Made by a program: the position numbers and the translations under genes | Origin: Bacillota bacterium | Lineage (GTDB): Bacteria > Bacillota > SHA-98 > Ch115 > JABLXJ01 | NCBI GenBank assembly: GCA_012839815.1 | Contig: DUMQ01000146.1 | Span: forward strand, 1 to 64,000 | Length of the DNA: 64,000 nucleotides | Direction of reading: 5' to 3' | Notes under the pieces: generated by a model | The model's database searches: none | The model's input: only the letters and a program-made list of their open reading frames with translations | What the model was told of the DNA's origin: nothing | Shown: positions 49,307 to 58,899 of the stretch, piece by piece | Layout: every line of letters begins with the position of its first letter | Position numbering within the stretch: position 1 is the first letter of the stretch

Positions 49307-50890
49307 ATGTCCAGGTATTTCCTCGCGTTTGTCATTTGCTTTGCCCTTCTGGCGCTCATCTTTTCTGGTTGCCTTCCAAGTTCACGCGCCCTCGCAGTTT
49401 CGGGAGAGTGTGAGCATCTCCTGCCCGGTGGTGGCCTTTCTATGGTTACGGGGGTCAGATTCGAGACCTACCCCGAAAAGGTGAGGATTGTATTCGACCT
49501 TACCTCTTCAACCACCTACCGGGTGTCGCAGATGCATAACCCGCCCAGGATCGTAATAGAAATAGATAATGCTCATGTCCATGAGCCTTGCACGGGTGAG
49601 CCTTGCGTAGGTGAACCCCCGCAGGTTTTGTCGGTCGACGATGTAGCGGTCCGAGCCATAAGGATCAGCCAGGTCGGGGGCGACCGCGTGCGTGGAGTGG
49701 TCGATTTGAGGTATGCGCTACCCAGGTGCCAGGTTTTCACCCTGGAGGACCCGGACCGGATCGTCGTGGATGTTCCCAAACAATACATGGAACAGCGCCG
49801 GTTAACCATCGCAAGCGGCGTGAAGTACGTCCAGATCGACAAGGGGACGTCGCTCGGACCGGTGATGATCGACATGCTCGATGTCGACCTGAATAACCCG
49901 AAGATCAGCGTGCGGACTGCGCTGGCTCAAGAGTCGGGCTTCGGGCGCGCCCCTGTGAGCGCGATAGTAGCTCGCGAGGGGGCGATAGCCGGGGTAAATG
50001 GCGTGTATTTCGACTCCACAGGTAGGCCCCTGGGCCTTATAATCCTTAATGGTCAGATTGTAACTGAGCCCGTCCTCGGGCGGACGGCGCTCGGGATAAC
50101 TCGCGATAATAAGGTTTTTATGGATAATGTCGATTTCAATGCGACGGTAACCGTTATACCTGCGTCCACATCCACACCAGGCGTTGCGGAGTCGGGTAGC
50201 GAAGGCCAGGATGCCGCGACTACTTTTGCAATCGATGGGATAAACAGGAGGCGTGGTGAGGACGAGGTTATCCTCTATACACCGTTTTTCGGCGCCACGA
50301 CCGGGACCAACAACTACGGCGTCGAGGTAGCAGTTGCCGGTGGCAGGGTTGTGGAGACCGGAAATAGCAACCTCGCTATCCCGCGGGAGGGGTATGTCCT
50401 GTCGGCGCATGGAAAGGCGAAGAAATTCCTTACCGGCCTGAAGCCGGGCGATCAGATAGATATCAGGTTGGGGCTCACCAATGACTGGATGGAGAAGGGT
50501 GTAATCTATGCGGTCGGGGGCGGGCCCAGGCTCGTGGCGAATGGACAGGTGTCCATAACCAGCACAAAGGAGCGCTTCGGGCCCGATATAGCCCTGAGCC
50601 GTGCCCCCAGGACGGCCGTGGGAATCACCGGCGACGGGCACCTCCTCCTGGTTACCGTATCGGGCAGGCGGCCTGACATAAGCATAGGGATGACCCTGGA
50701 TGAGCTTGCCGAATTCATGGTCCAGCAGGGAGCGGTCGATGCTATGAACTTTGACGGTGGCGGTTCGTCAACGATGGTCATCCGGGGCTACGTCATCAAC
50801 CTGCCCTCAGACGGTGTCGAACGCAAGGTGAGTGATGCGATTCTCGTTTTTGTGGAGGAGTCGGGGCTATTTGACCGGGCTATTCAGTGA
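49307..50890 (+). CDS. AMIN domain plus phosphodiester glycosidase (NAGPA) domain protein
   Basis: N-terminal AMIN-like beta domain; 'IAGVNGVYFDSTGRPLGLIILNGQIV', 'AMNFDGGGSSTMVIRG'. Confidence 0.88.
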   Translation: MSRYFLAFVICFALLALIFSGCLPSSRALAVSGECEHLLPGGGLSMVTGVRFETYPEKVRIVFDLTSSTTYRVSQMHNPPRIVIEIDNAHVHEPCTGEPCVGEPPQVLSVDDVAVRAIRISQVGGDRVRGVVDLRYALPRCQVFTLEDPDRIVVDVPKQYMEQRRLTIASGVKYVQIDKGTSLGPVMIDMLDVDLNNPKISVRTALAQESGFGRAPVSAIVAREGAIAGVNGVYFDSTGRPLGLIILNGQIVTEPVLGRTALGITRDNKVFMDNVDFNATVTVIPASTSTPGVAESGSEGQDAATTFAIDGINRRRGEDEVILYTPFFGATTGTNNYGVEVAVAGGRVVETGNSNLAIPREGYVLSAHGKAKKFLTGLKPGDQIDIRLGLTNDWMEKGVIYAVGGGPRLVANGQVSITSTKERFGPDIALSRAPRTAVGITGDGHLLLVTVSGRRPDISIGMTLDELAEFMVQQGAVDAMNFDGGGSSTMVIRGYVINLPSDGVERKVSDAILVFVEESGLFDRAIQ

Positions 50891-50961
50891 GTGGCTAGGC
50901 TCCAGGTGGCCAGGTTGCCCACAGCGCGGGCTGCCCGGGAAGGAGTGTTCAAAGAATCATT

Positions 50962-52911
50962 ATGGCTATGAGTGAAACGCCGCAGGCACGCAGGGGGTCT
51001 CCCCCGCTACTATTCCTGCTAATATTGATCTTAATCTCCGCATTAACCTCAATCATAATATCGCCGGAGACCGGCGACCTGGCCAGGGCGGCCGGGCGTG
51101 AGAGGGTTGACTATGATGATTTTATGCCCCTCAGCGCGGTTAAGCGCGGCATGCGCGGTACGGGCAAGACCGTGGTCCATGGCACGAAGGTCGAGGAATT
51201 CGGCGTGGAGGTCCTCGGAGTGCTCAAAGGCGACCTCGGTGCAGGCGACCTGATTCTCGTGAGGGTGAGCGGCAAGCCAGTTGAAGAGACAGGCGGGATA
51301 TCGGCGGGGATGAGCGGAAGTCCAGTATATATCGATGGGAAACTGGTGGGCGCCATATCCATGGCCTACCAGATGTCCGATCACTTCATCGGAGCCGTAA
51401 CGCCCATCGATAACATGTTGAAGCTCTTCGAAATGGTTACACCAGGGACCAGGACCGGCATGGTCGTTCCTGGCATGGTGCCTGTATCAACCCCGGTTAT
51501 GGTGAGCGGGATAACAGGTCGGGCGCTCGATCTTTTATCCAGCCGCCTGAAGAGCCGGGGGAATTTCATTCTTGTGCCCGCGGGGGGCCCCTCATCGGGA
51601 ACGCCCGGAGGCGCCCGGGCGGAACCTTACACCGGCGCCGGCAGCTCTGTCAGCACCGGCGGCACTGGCGCCCCTGGCGGCGACCTCATCCCTGGCAGCG
51701 CCTTTGGGATTCAGCTCGTCCGGGGCGACGCCAACGTCATGGCCATAGGAACCGTAACCTACAGGCAGGGCGATAGCTTTTTGGGTCTAGGCCATCCATT
51801 TATGGCGAAAGGGAATGTTAATTTCTTCGCCAGCGGGGCCTACATCCATTGCGTGGTTCCCAGCGTGTTGATGCCGTTTAAGATCGGGACGCCGACGCAG
51901 CCCGCAGGCATGATAACCCAGGACAGGACCGCAGGCGTGCTTGGCGATGCAGGGGCAAGCCCCAAAGGCATAGCAGTCACGATCAAGGTGGACGATAGGA
52001 ACCTGAAAAGGACGAGGGAATTCAGGGCCGAGGTAGTGCCTGATGAGGACCTGGCGCCCGACCTCATCACGGTCCTGGCGCTCCAGGCTGTTGATGCCAC
52101 AAGCGACCGGGTCGGTCGGGGGACCTCACGGGTGAAGTTTGAGATACGCGCTAAAGGACTCGAGAACCCCATGGTGCGCGAGAATATGTTTTTCAGCCAG
52201 CACGATGTAGCCGCAAGCTCCGTCGCAGAGCTGGGCGAGGCCATTTCGCTCCTCATGACCAATGAATTCAAGGACCTTGAGATTCAGGAGGTTACAGCCC
52301 GGCTCGATATCGATGAAGGTCGTGTATCCGCAAGCATAGAGGACGCGACCGTAAAGGAGACGAATATAAAGCCCGGCGATACGGTGCATATAGAGGTCAA
52401 GATAAGGCCCTTCCGTGCCGAACCTGTGACCCGGGTGATAACCCTGACCATCCCCGAGGATACGGCTCCGGGTAGTCTGTATGTGACTGTGAGGGGTGGC
52501 GGGGTAACGCCGGGCGGCCAGGAAGCCCACAAACCGGATGGGGGGAAGGAACCATTTAAAGAAGGCGAGAAGGGCAAGTGGGATGCCCTGGAGAAGATGG
52601 TCAAGGATTTCTCGGAGCGGGAAAAGAACAATGATATCGTGGCGGAGTTTTACCCGAGCCCAGGCGACTCGAGTGAGGCGGGCAATTCAGGCGGCCCGGG
52701 CGGCCAGGGTAGCGAGAGCGGGGACAAGGGCCCGGTTCCTACATCCCTTGAAAGTGAGCCCATAAAAGCGAAGGTCTCCACCGAATATGTTATAGAGGGA
52801 TTCAAAGAGATAGAGCTCCAGGTGGGCGAAGCGGGAGAGCCGAAGGCCGCACGCCTCACGGAAGGTGAAACCGGGGCGGTGGGTTCGGCTGTAAAGAAGT
52901 GGTATGATTGA
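50962..52911 (+). CDS. SpoIVB-type peptidase S55 domain protein
   Basis: 'AVKRGMRGTGKTVVHGTKVEEFGVEVLGVLKG', 'GGISAGMSGSPVYIDGKLVGAI'. Confidence 0.88.
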   Translation: MAMSETPQARRGSPPLLFLLILILISALTSIIISPETGDLARAAGRERVDYDDFMPLSAVKRGMRGTGKTVVHGTKVEEFGVEVLGVLKGDLGAGDLILVRVSGKPVEETGGISAGMSGSPVYIDGKLVGAISMAYQMSDHFIGAVTPIDNMLKLFEMVTPGTRTGMVVPGMVPVSTPVMVSGITGRALDLLSSRLKSRGNFILVPAGGPSSGTPGGARAEPYTGAGSSVSTGGTGAPGGDLIPGSAFGIQLVRGDANVMAIGTVTYRQGDSFLGLGHPFMAKGNVNFFASGAYIHCVVPSVLMPFKIGTPTQPAGMITQDRTAGVLGDAGASPKGIAVTIKVDDRNLKRTREFRAEVVPDEDLAPDLITVLALQAVDATSDRVGRGTSRVKFEIRAKGLENPMVRENMFFSQHDVAASSVAELGEAISLLMTNEFKDLEIQEVTARLDIDEGRVSASIEDATVKETNIKPGDTVHIEVKIRPFRAEPVTRVITLTIPEDTAPGSLYVTVRGGGVTPGGQEAHKPDGGKEPFKEGEKGKWDALEKMVKDFSEREKNNDIVAEFYPSPGDSSEAGNSGGPGGQGSESGDKGPVPTSLESEPIKAKVSTEYVIEGFKEIELQVGEAGEPKAARLTEGETGAVGSAVKKWYD

Positions 52912-53028
52912 TATAAATTCTCCGCCAGAGGATATATCTTTCGGCTGATCATATTGAAGGAATGGCAGGCGGGGTGTCGAAGTGTACCTTGTCTGCCATT
53001 CCTGACTTTTTGGCATAATGATCCATTC

Positions 53029-56000
53029 ATGATGAGGAATTTCCTGAGGAGGCGCCTGACCATGAGCATGAGGAAGAAGGCTCTTATCCTGGCTGTTTTC
53101 ATGAGCGCGCTGGTTGTCGCGGTGCTGTCAGGATATTACTTGCTTGAGCGCGGTGTGATCGGCGAACGGGTCAGGCTTGCCGCCGCGGCCGAGCTCGAGA
53201 GGCACCTTGGCGTGGAGATGAAGATAGACAAGGTTACGCTTGGCGCTCCCGGGGTCGCCAGGGTATCGGGCGTGAGGGTTAGAATGAAGGATGCCTCGTA
53301 TGGGGCGTATGGGAGCACTGATTTGCTCAGCTCTCCTGAGGTCGTTGTGAATTATAACCCTCTTGAGATCTTCGTCCGGAAGTCGGGCGTAGCCGGTAGT
53401 ATAAAACGAGTCACGTTGGTCAGGCCAAGAATCGTGCTTGCCAGGGATGCAAGGGGCCACTGGAACCTCGGGGACCTTCTTGAAGGGAAGGCCCTTCAGC
53501 TTCAGGGTAGCGGGCCGGGCCGTTTCGCCGGCGACCTCGAGATAGTCGACGGCGAGATCACGATAATCGACGTGGGGGAACCTGGCTCCAGGGAGACCTT
53601 TGCCAATATCAACGGTCAACTGTCCCTTGCGAAGGAGGGCGTTGTCACCGGGACAGTGGAGCTTGGCACCACAAAGCCCGTAAGCGGCAGGAGCAATGGG
53701 AACGGCAGGGGTGGCAAGGTTTCGGCGGATGGGTGGTTCAATTATCGGGATCGATCCTACAGCTTGAGGGTCAAGGCTGATGCCCTGCCTGCTACGTATG
53801 CCGGATTGAAAGGGAAGAGCATAAGCCTGGGGGGCTTTAAGCTCCCGGAGGGTGTGTGGGTTTCAAACGCACCGGAAGCTCTTGTGGGGTTCCTTAAGAT
53901 TCTCAAGGAGTTTTCGGCGGAGGCTACGGGTGATATTGAGTTCAGCGGCACCGCGGGCTCGGAGCCATCGTTCAAAGGGAAAATCTCCATTGCAAAAGGC
54001 GTTCTTGATTTGAGCAAGGTCTACCCCGGGGTGGATACCCTTTCCGGCGAGGTTGAGGGGGAAGTGAGCTTCGAGGGCGGGTCAGGCAGCGATCCTGTAT
54101 ATTCAGGAAGGCTTACCCTGAAGAAGGCCAGGGTGGACCTGCGCAATATGCCAGGCGGCATAGTTCGCTTTGGTGGCGACCTGAGCGGTAATATGGCCTT
54201 CAAGAGCGAGGGGGCCTCGGATCTATCCATAAAGGGGAAGGTCGTCCTCGATAAGGGCGATATCGTCGCAAGGGATATATACCGGGATGTAAGGTCGTTA
54301 TCCGGCGGGGTCGATGGCGAGATCGATTTTGGCGGCAGGATCCCTGTGGGGCTCCTGGCAGCTGGAGGAAGCCCGGGCCCGGAGAAGGCGGGCAAGTCAG
54401 GGGAAAACGGCCTGAATAAGGCCGGAGATATCGAAGCACTTCTAAAAAGTGTAGATTATAGCGGACGAATATCAATCTCAGGCGGTCACGTGGATATAGG
54501 CGCGATTTTCCCGGGGATTGACGGGATAAGCGGCCCGCTGGACGGCCAGGTGAATTTCCAGGGGAAGGCCGGGGAGAAGCCGGGCTATCGTGGGGTCCTC
54601 CGTATGTCAGGTGCCAAGGTCAGGGCGGGGGATCCCAAGAGCGGGTTCAAGCTGGTGGAGGGGCCTGTGGATGGCGAGATTAACTTTGAAGGGACATTGG
54701 GTAGTGCTCCACGCTACTGGGGCAAGATGAATCTCAAGAAGGCCAGGATAGAGCTAGGGGATGCCAAGCTACCTGCCAGCCTCGAAGGGCAGTTCGAGTT
54801 CAAGGATAGGTCGATGGGGACGGCGACGGCGGCCGCCGGCGGCCTGGAGATTGGCATAACCCGGGCGTCTGCCGTAGTTGATGGCTCGGAAGTAACGTTT
54901 TCCGGGCGCATATGGCCCGGCAGGCATGCGAGGGTCGACCTTTCGGTGGCGGCGCCCGAATTCAATATGGAGAGCTTGAACAGGCTCGGGGAGCTGTCGT
55001 CCAGGTTTTTGCCGGCACCTGTATCTGCGCTATCCGGGTCCAGGGTCAGCGGTAAGGCCGCGATCAACCTCCGGATTCGAGGCTATGTGGGCGCGCTCTC
55101 ATGTGACGGCACGGTGGCCCTTGCTGGCGGGTCGCTTAAACTAAAATCCCTCGCCGTGCCCATTGAGAAGGTGAAGGGCCAGGTAAGATTCAGCGGGGAT
55201 AGCGTAGATGTGGTTTCACTCGAAGGTATGCTTGGCACGGCTCGCGTGAAGGTCCTGGGGAGCATTAGAAATGTGAATGATCCGAACCTGGACCTGAGGC
55301 TTTCGGCTGATGGCCTTGATATAGCTACTGTAGCCGGCATGGTCGATCAGGTTAAGGTGGCCGCGCGCGGCAAGGGAACGATCGAGGCTACGGTCAAGGG
55401 AGGCGTCGATGCCCCCTTCATCACAGGGGAAGCCAGTTTTGACAGACTCTCTATTGGAGACGGTAAATTGCAGAAAGCGAGGATTGCTTTTCGCTATGGT
55501 AACGGCTCCCTGGAGGTGAGGGAGTTATATGGCTCGGTGGGCGGTGGGACGATCTCGGGCGACGGCGTCCTGGCGTTTGACACCGGGACCGGGTCATCGA
55601 ATAGCTTCAGGGCACGGAACTCCCTATTCACTCTGAAGGCTCAGAATGTTGACCTGGAGGCGCTCGGCGCGCTGGCGTCGGGGGCTGGAGCAGCGCCCGG
55701 ACCGGGGTCCGGGCTGAATATAAATGACCTCGGGCTCCGCGGCCGCCTGACGGGGAGCGCCATTGTGAAGGGCTCGGGCAATAACTACAGGGCCACGGGG
55801 TCGTTCGACGTCACTTCAGGAACCATTGGACAATATCCTTTTGATCATGTGGAGGCCGACACGCGATTCACCCGCGAGGGGATAGCTTTTGACCGGTTGG
55901 TTCTCCAGTGCGGCAAGACGGGCATCCACGCCCGCGGGGAGGTTAGGCTCGCTGCGAAATCGGTTAGCATCGGTCTCACGGGCCGGGATATCGACCTTAA

Positions 56001-58773
56001 GGCCCTTATGGGCCTGTTTACCCCGGGCCAGGGGTGGCTGGCGGGGTCTGCGGACTTCGTGGGCTCCCTCGGAGGGCGATTTGGTGAGCTCCGGCTGGAG
56101 GGAATTGTCGATGCCAGAGATGGCATGGTCGGCGGGGAAAGGTACCAGAGCCTGAGGGGTAAGGTGGCTGTGAGCAGGACAATGCTCCAGATGTACGGCG
56201 TCAGCATAAAGGACGGCCCGGTTGGCTATAATCTAACAGGTGTAATCGGGTTTGCCGGGGGCCCCGTAGATGTGTCCATGAAGGTGATGGATGCTGACGC
56301 CCGCCAGCTTTTGAGGCTTTCAAAAGTGGAGGCGGATATCACGGGTACTGTATCCGGCTCCCTCCATATGTCAGGCGTCCCGGGCAAGCTTTCCACCGAG
56401 GGGTCCTTAACCCTCGCGCCAGGAACCATCCAGGGCTGGAAGGTTGATAGAGCAGACCTCTCCTTCAGCAGTGATAGTGAAGGCTTTAAGATCAGGGGAT
56501 TCGAGGCCCGCCGCAATGGATCGCAGGTCTTTGCCAGCGGCCGGATCCGGACTGGAGGGGGATCGAAAGGCGCGTTGGACCTTAGTGTTGATGCTAAGGG
56601 GTTGAAGGTTGAAGATATCTACCGCGGGGGCGAGGGTCAGATATCCCTCACAGGAGTGGTGGATTTTAAAGGGAAGGTGGGCGGCACGCTCTCCAATCCG
56701 GCTGCGAAGGGTGAGTTGGAGGCCAGGAATATGACGCTTGAGGGCGCGAGCTTCGCCTCCGCCAGGGGGATTATAGAAATCCGGGATGGCACCTGCACAT
56801 TCTCGCCGGTGACCCTGGATGACGGCCGCGGAGAGCTTGTCGTAACAGGGCGCGCCGGCCTTAAGAAGGACTCCCCCTTGAACCTCAACATCGACGCAAG
56901 GCGGGTCCGCCTGAGGAATATCGTTTCAGCGTTCGGACCCTCCGCCCGGGTTGCAGGTGTGGCTGATATAGACGGTGAGGCGAGCGGGACCATAAAGATC
57001 TCGGGGACCCTGGGCCGGCCTAGTTTCTCGCTTAAGGTGACTCTGGAGGCCGCCAGGGTTGGCGACGTAAACGTAGGGAAGGTTACAGCCGATGTCTCAG
57101 GGGAGGATGGCAAGGTTATCCTGAAATCGCTGCTGGTGGCTCACGGGAGGGGAACCCTGGGTGCCTCGGGGAGGTTTGTGCCAGGCAGGGATGTTGCGCT
57201 CATCGCCGAGGCCAGGCGATTCGACCTGAGCGCGCTGGGGAAGTTTTTCAACCTGCGCCACAGGCTCACAGGGAGCGCCAACCTCACGGTGAATGTGAGC
57301 GGCTCCGCCGACTCGCCTATGGTCACATGCTCGGGTGAGATAGCAAATGGAGGCTTTGACAGGCTCTACTTCGACCGTGTAACGGGGACGTTGAGATTCC
57401 GTAATGGGGTGGTTTCTCTCGAAAAGGTCCTCGTCACCCAGGGCCAGCACCGGTTGAATGTATATGGTTCGGTGCCCGTGCCGGATAGATACCTGGCGGC
57501 GCTCGGGCTAGGCAAGCCCGGACGGGGAGGGGCGCAGGCGCGAACCCTTGACCTGTATATCGATATACCGCACGCCAACCTGTCTCTTTTGGGGCTCCTG
57601 AGCGACCAGATAGAATGGGCTGAGGGTTCGGGGTCCGTCGGACTTCACTTTACGGGCTCGCTCGATTCGCCGCGCATAAAGGGCGCGGTGAAGGTTGACG
57701 GGGGCAGCGTCAAGCTCGCCCCTCTCCGGGACGCCATAACCGGACTAAAAGGAAGTATCATCTTTGAAGGGGACAGGGCGAAAATCGATAAGATAACTGG
57801 GACCACGAGGGGCGGGGAATTTACCCTCGGTGGGCAGGTCGCGTTCAAGGACTTCAGGCGGCCGTATCTTGACCTCCAGATTAAGTCTAATGCCCTGCGC
57901 GTTGCAACAGGGGGGCTTGATGCTGTTATAGATGCAGATTTGACGGTCAAAGGCCCCGCCCAGCTACCGCTGGTTGCAGGTGTGGTGAAGGTACCCAGGG
58001 CCCGGATCGGTTTTGGCGGCTGGCGCTTTGCGAGCGGTACCCCCTTTAATGCCAAGCTGGATGTGGCTGTTTCAACGGGCAACGATGTCCGCCTGGCCAC
58101 GAATGGTATAGATGCTGAGCTTCGCGGTAGCCTGAAGGCTACAGGAACCTTCAAGAAACCGGCGCTGGTTGGCGAGGTCGAATCCCGGCGTGGCACGTTC
58201 GCCTATTTCGGGACGGAGTTCAGACTGAGGGAGGCATATGCCGAGTTCACCGAGTTTCAGGGTCTGGAGCCCACCATCGATGTGCGTGCAGAGACCGTGG
58301 TCGACACAACTCGGATACACCTCGCTTTGAGGGGAAGGCCTGGCGCGATCCAGACAGACCTGACCTCCGATCCCCCCATGTCGCAGGAGGATATTCTTGC
58401 CATGTTGAATTACCCGGGGGCTGTAGCCAGGCTCGCCCAGGGTGATGTCGAGGGGGTTATGAAGGACGAAGCCATGAGGCTCATCGACCAGCAGCTGCGG
58501 CTCCAGGTCGTGGGTAGCATCGAAAACATGTTCAAGAACGCGCTCAGCCTGGACGAGTTCCGGCTCGAACGCAGCAAGGAGCAGCAACTTACGCTCAAGC
58601 TGGGCAAGTATGTTGTTGACAACCTCTACCTGAGCTACTCTACGACCCTTGGCCCCGTGCGGCACGACGTCTTGAAATTCGAATACATTCAAGGGCGCCA
58701 CCTCATATTCAACGGGCAGCTTGAGGATGAGGGGCAATACAGCGTCGGGGTTGAGGCGAGGTTCCGGTTTTAA
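53029..58773 (+). CDS. TamB/AsmA-family translocation and assembly protein
   Basis: About 1900 aa, N-terminal TM, repetitive beta structure, C-terminal DUF490 motif 'LTSDPPMSQEDILAMLNYPG...DNLYLSYSTTLG'. Confidence 0.93.
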   Translation: MMRNFLRRRLTMSMRKKALILAVFMSALVVAVLSGYYLLERGVIGERVRLAAAAELERHLGVEMKIDKVTLGAPGVARVSGVRVRMKDASYGAYGSTDLLSSPEVVVNYNPLEIFVRKSGVAGSIKRVTLVRPRIVLARDARGHWNLGDLLEGKALQLQGSGPGRFAGDLEIVDGEITIIDVGEPGSRETFANINGQLSLAKEGVVTGTVELGTTKPVSGRSNGNGRGGKVSADGWFNYRDRSYSLRVKADALPATYAGLKGKSISLGGFKLPEGVWVSNAPEALVGFLKILKEFSAEATGDIEFSGTAGSEPSFKGKISIAKGVLDLSKVYPGVDTLSGEVEGEVSFEGGSGSDPVYSGRLTLKKARVDLRNMPGGIVRFGGDLSGNMAFKSEGASDLSIKGKVVLDKGDIVARDIYRDVRSLSGGVDGEIDFGGRIPVGLLAAGGSPGPEKAGKSGENGLNKAGDIEALLKSVDYSGRISISGGHVDIGAIFPGIDGISGPLDGQVNFQGKAGEKPGYRGVLRMSGAKVRAGDPKSGFKLVEGPVDGEINFEGTLGSAPRYWGKMNLKKARIELGDAKLPASLEGQFEFKDRSMGTATAAAGGLEIGITRASAVVDGSEVTFSGRIWPGRHARVDLSVAAPEFNMESLNRLGELSSRFLPAPVSALSGSRVSGKAAINLRIRGYVGALSCDGTVALAGGSLKLKSLAVPIEKVKGQVRFSGDSVDVVSLEGMLGTARVKVLGSIRNVNDPNLDLRLSADGLDIATVAGMVDQVKVAARGKGTIEATVKGGVDAPFITGEASFDRLSIGDGKLQKARIAFRYGNGSLEVRELYGSVGGGTISGDGVLAFDTGTGSSNSFRARNSLFTLKAQNVDLEALGALASGAGAAPGPGSGLNINDLGLRGRLTGSAIVKGSGNNYRATGSFDVTSGTIGQYPFDHVEADTRFTREGIAFDRLVLQCGKTGIHARGEVRLAAKSVSIGLTGRDIDLKALMGLFTPGQGWLAGSADFVGSLGGRFGELRLEGIVDARDGMVGGERYQSLRGKVAVSRTMLQMYGVSIKDGPVGYNLTGVIGFAGGPVDVSMKVMDADARQLLRLSKVEADITGTVSGSLHMSGVPGKLSTEGSLTLAPGTIQGWKVDRADLSFSSDSEGFKIRGFEARRNGSQVFASGRIRTGGGSKGALDLSVDAKGLKVEDIYRGGEGQISLTGVVDFKGKVGGTLSNPAAKGELEARNMTLEGASFASARGIIEIRDGTCTFSPVTLDDGRGELVVTGRAGLKKDSPLNLNIDARRVRLRNIVSAFGPSARVAGVADIDGEASGTIKISGTLGRPSFSLKVTLEAARVGDVNVGKVTADVSGEDGKVILKSLLVAHGRGTLGASGRFVPGRDVALIAEARRFDLSALGKFFNLRHRLTGSANLTVNVSGSADSPMVTCSGEIANGGFDRLYFDRVTGTLRFRNGVVSLEKVLVTQGQHRLNVYGSVPVPDRYLAALGLGKPGRGGAQARTLDLYIDIPHANLSLLGLLSDQIEWAEGSGSVGLHFTGSLDSPRIKGAVKVDGGSVKLAPLRDAITGLKGSIIFEGDRAKIDKITGTTRGGEFTLGGQVAFKDFRRPYLDLQIKSNALRVATGGLDAVIDADLTVKGPAQLPLVAGVVKVPRARIGFGGWRFASGTPFNAKLDVAVSTGNDVRLATNGIDAELRGSLKATGTFKKPALVGEVESRRGTFAYFGTEFRLREAYAEFTEFQGLEPTIDVRAETVVDTTRIHLALRGRPGAIQTDLTSDPPMSQEDILAMLNYPGAVARLAQGDVEGVMKDEAMRLIDQQLRLQVVGSIENMFKNALSLDEFRLERSKEQQLTLKLGKYVVDNLYLSYSTTLGPVRHDVLKFEYIQGRHLIFNGQLEDEGQYSVGVEARFRF

Positions 58774-58899
58774 AAAGAGGCCTGGAAGGGATTTCATTAT
58801 GCTGAAACATTTTGCTGATTGGCACGGGCAGGAATTGTACCCGATGAGTCGAATCCATATGCCTCAGGGGGTCTTTCTGGGGCGCAAAAGGAGGCAGGA

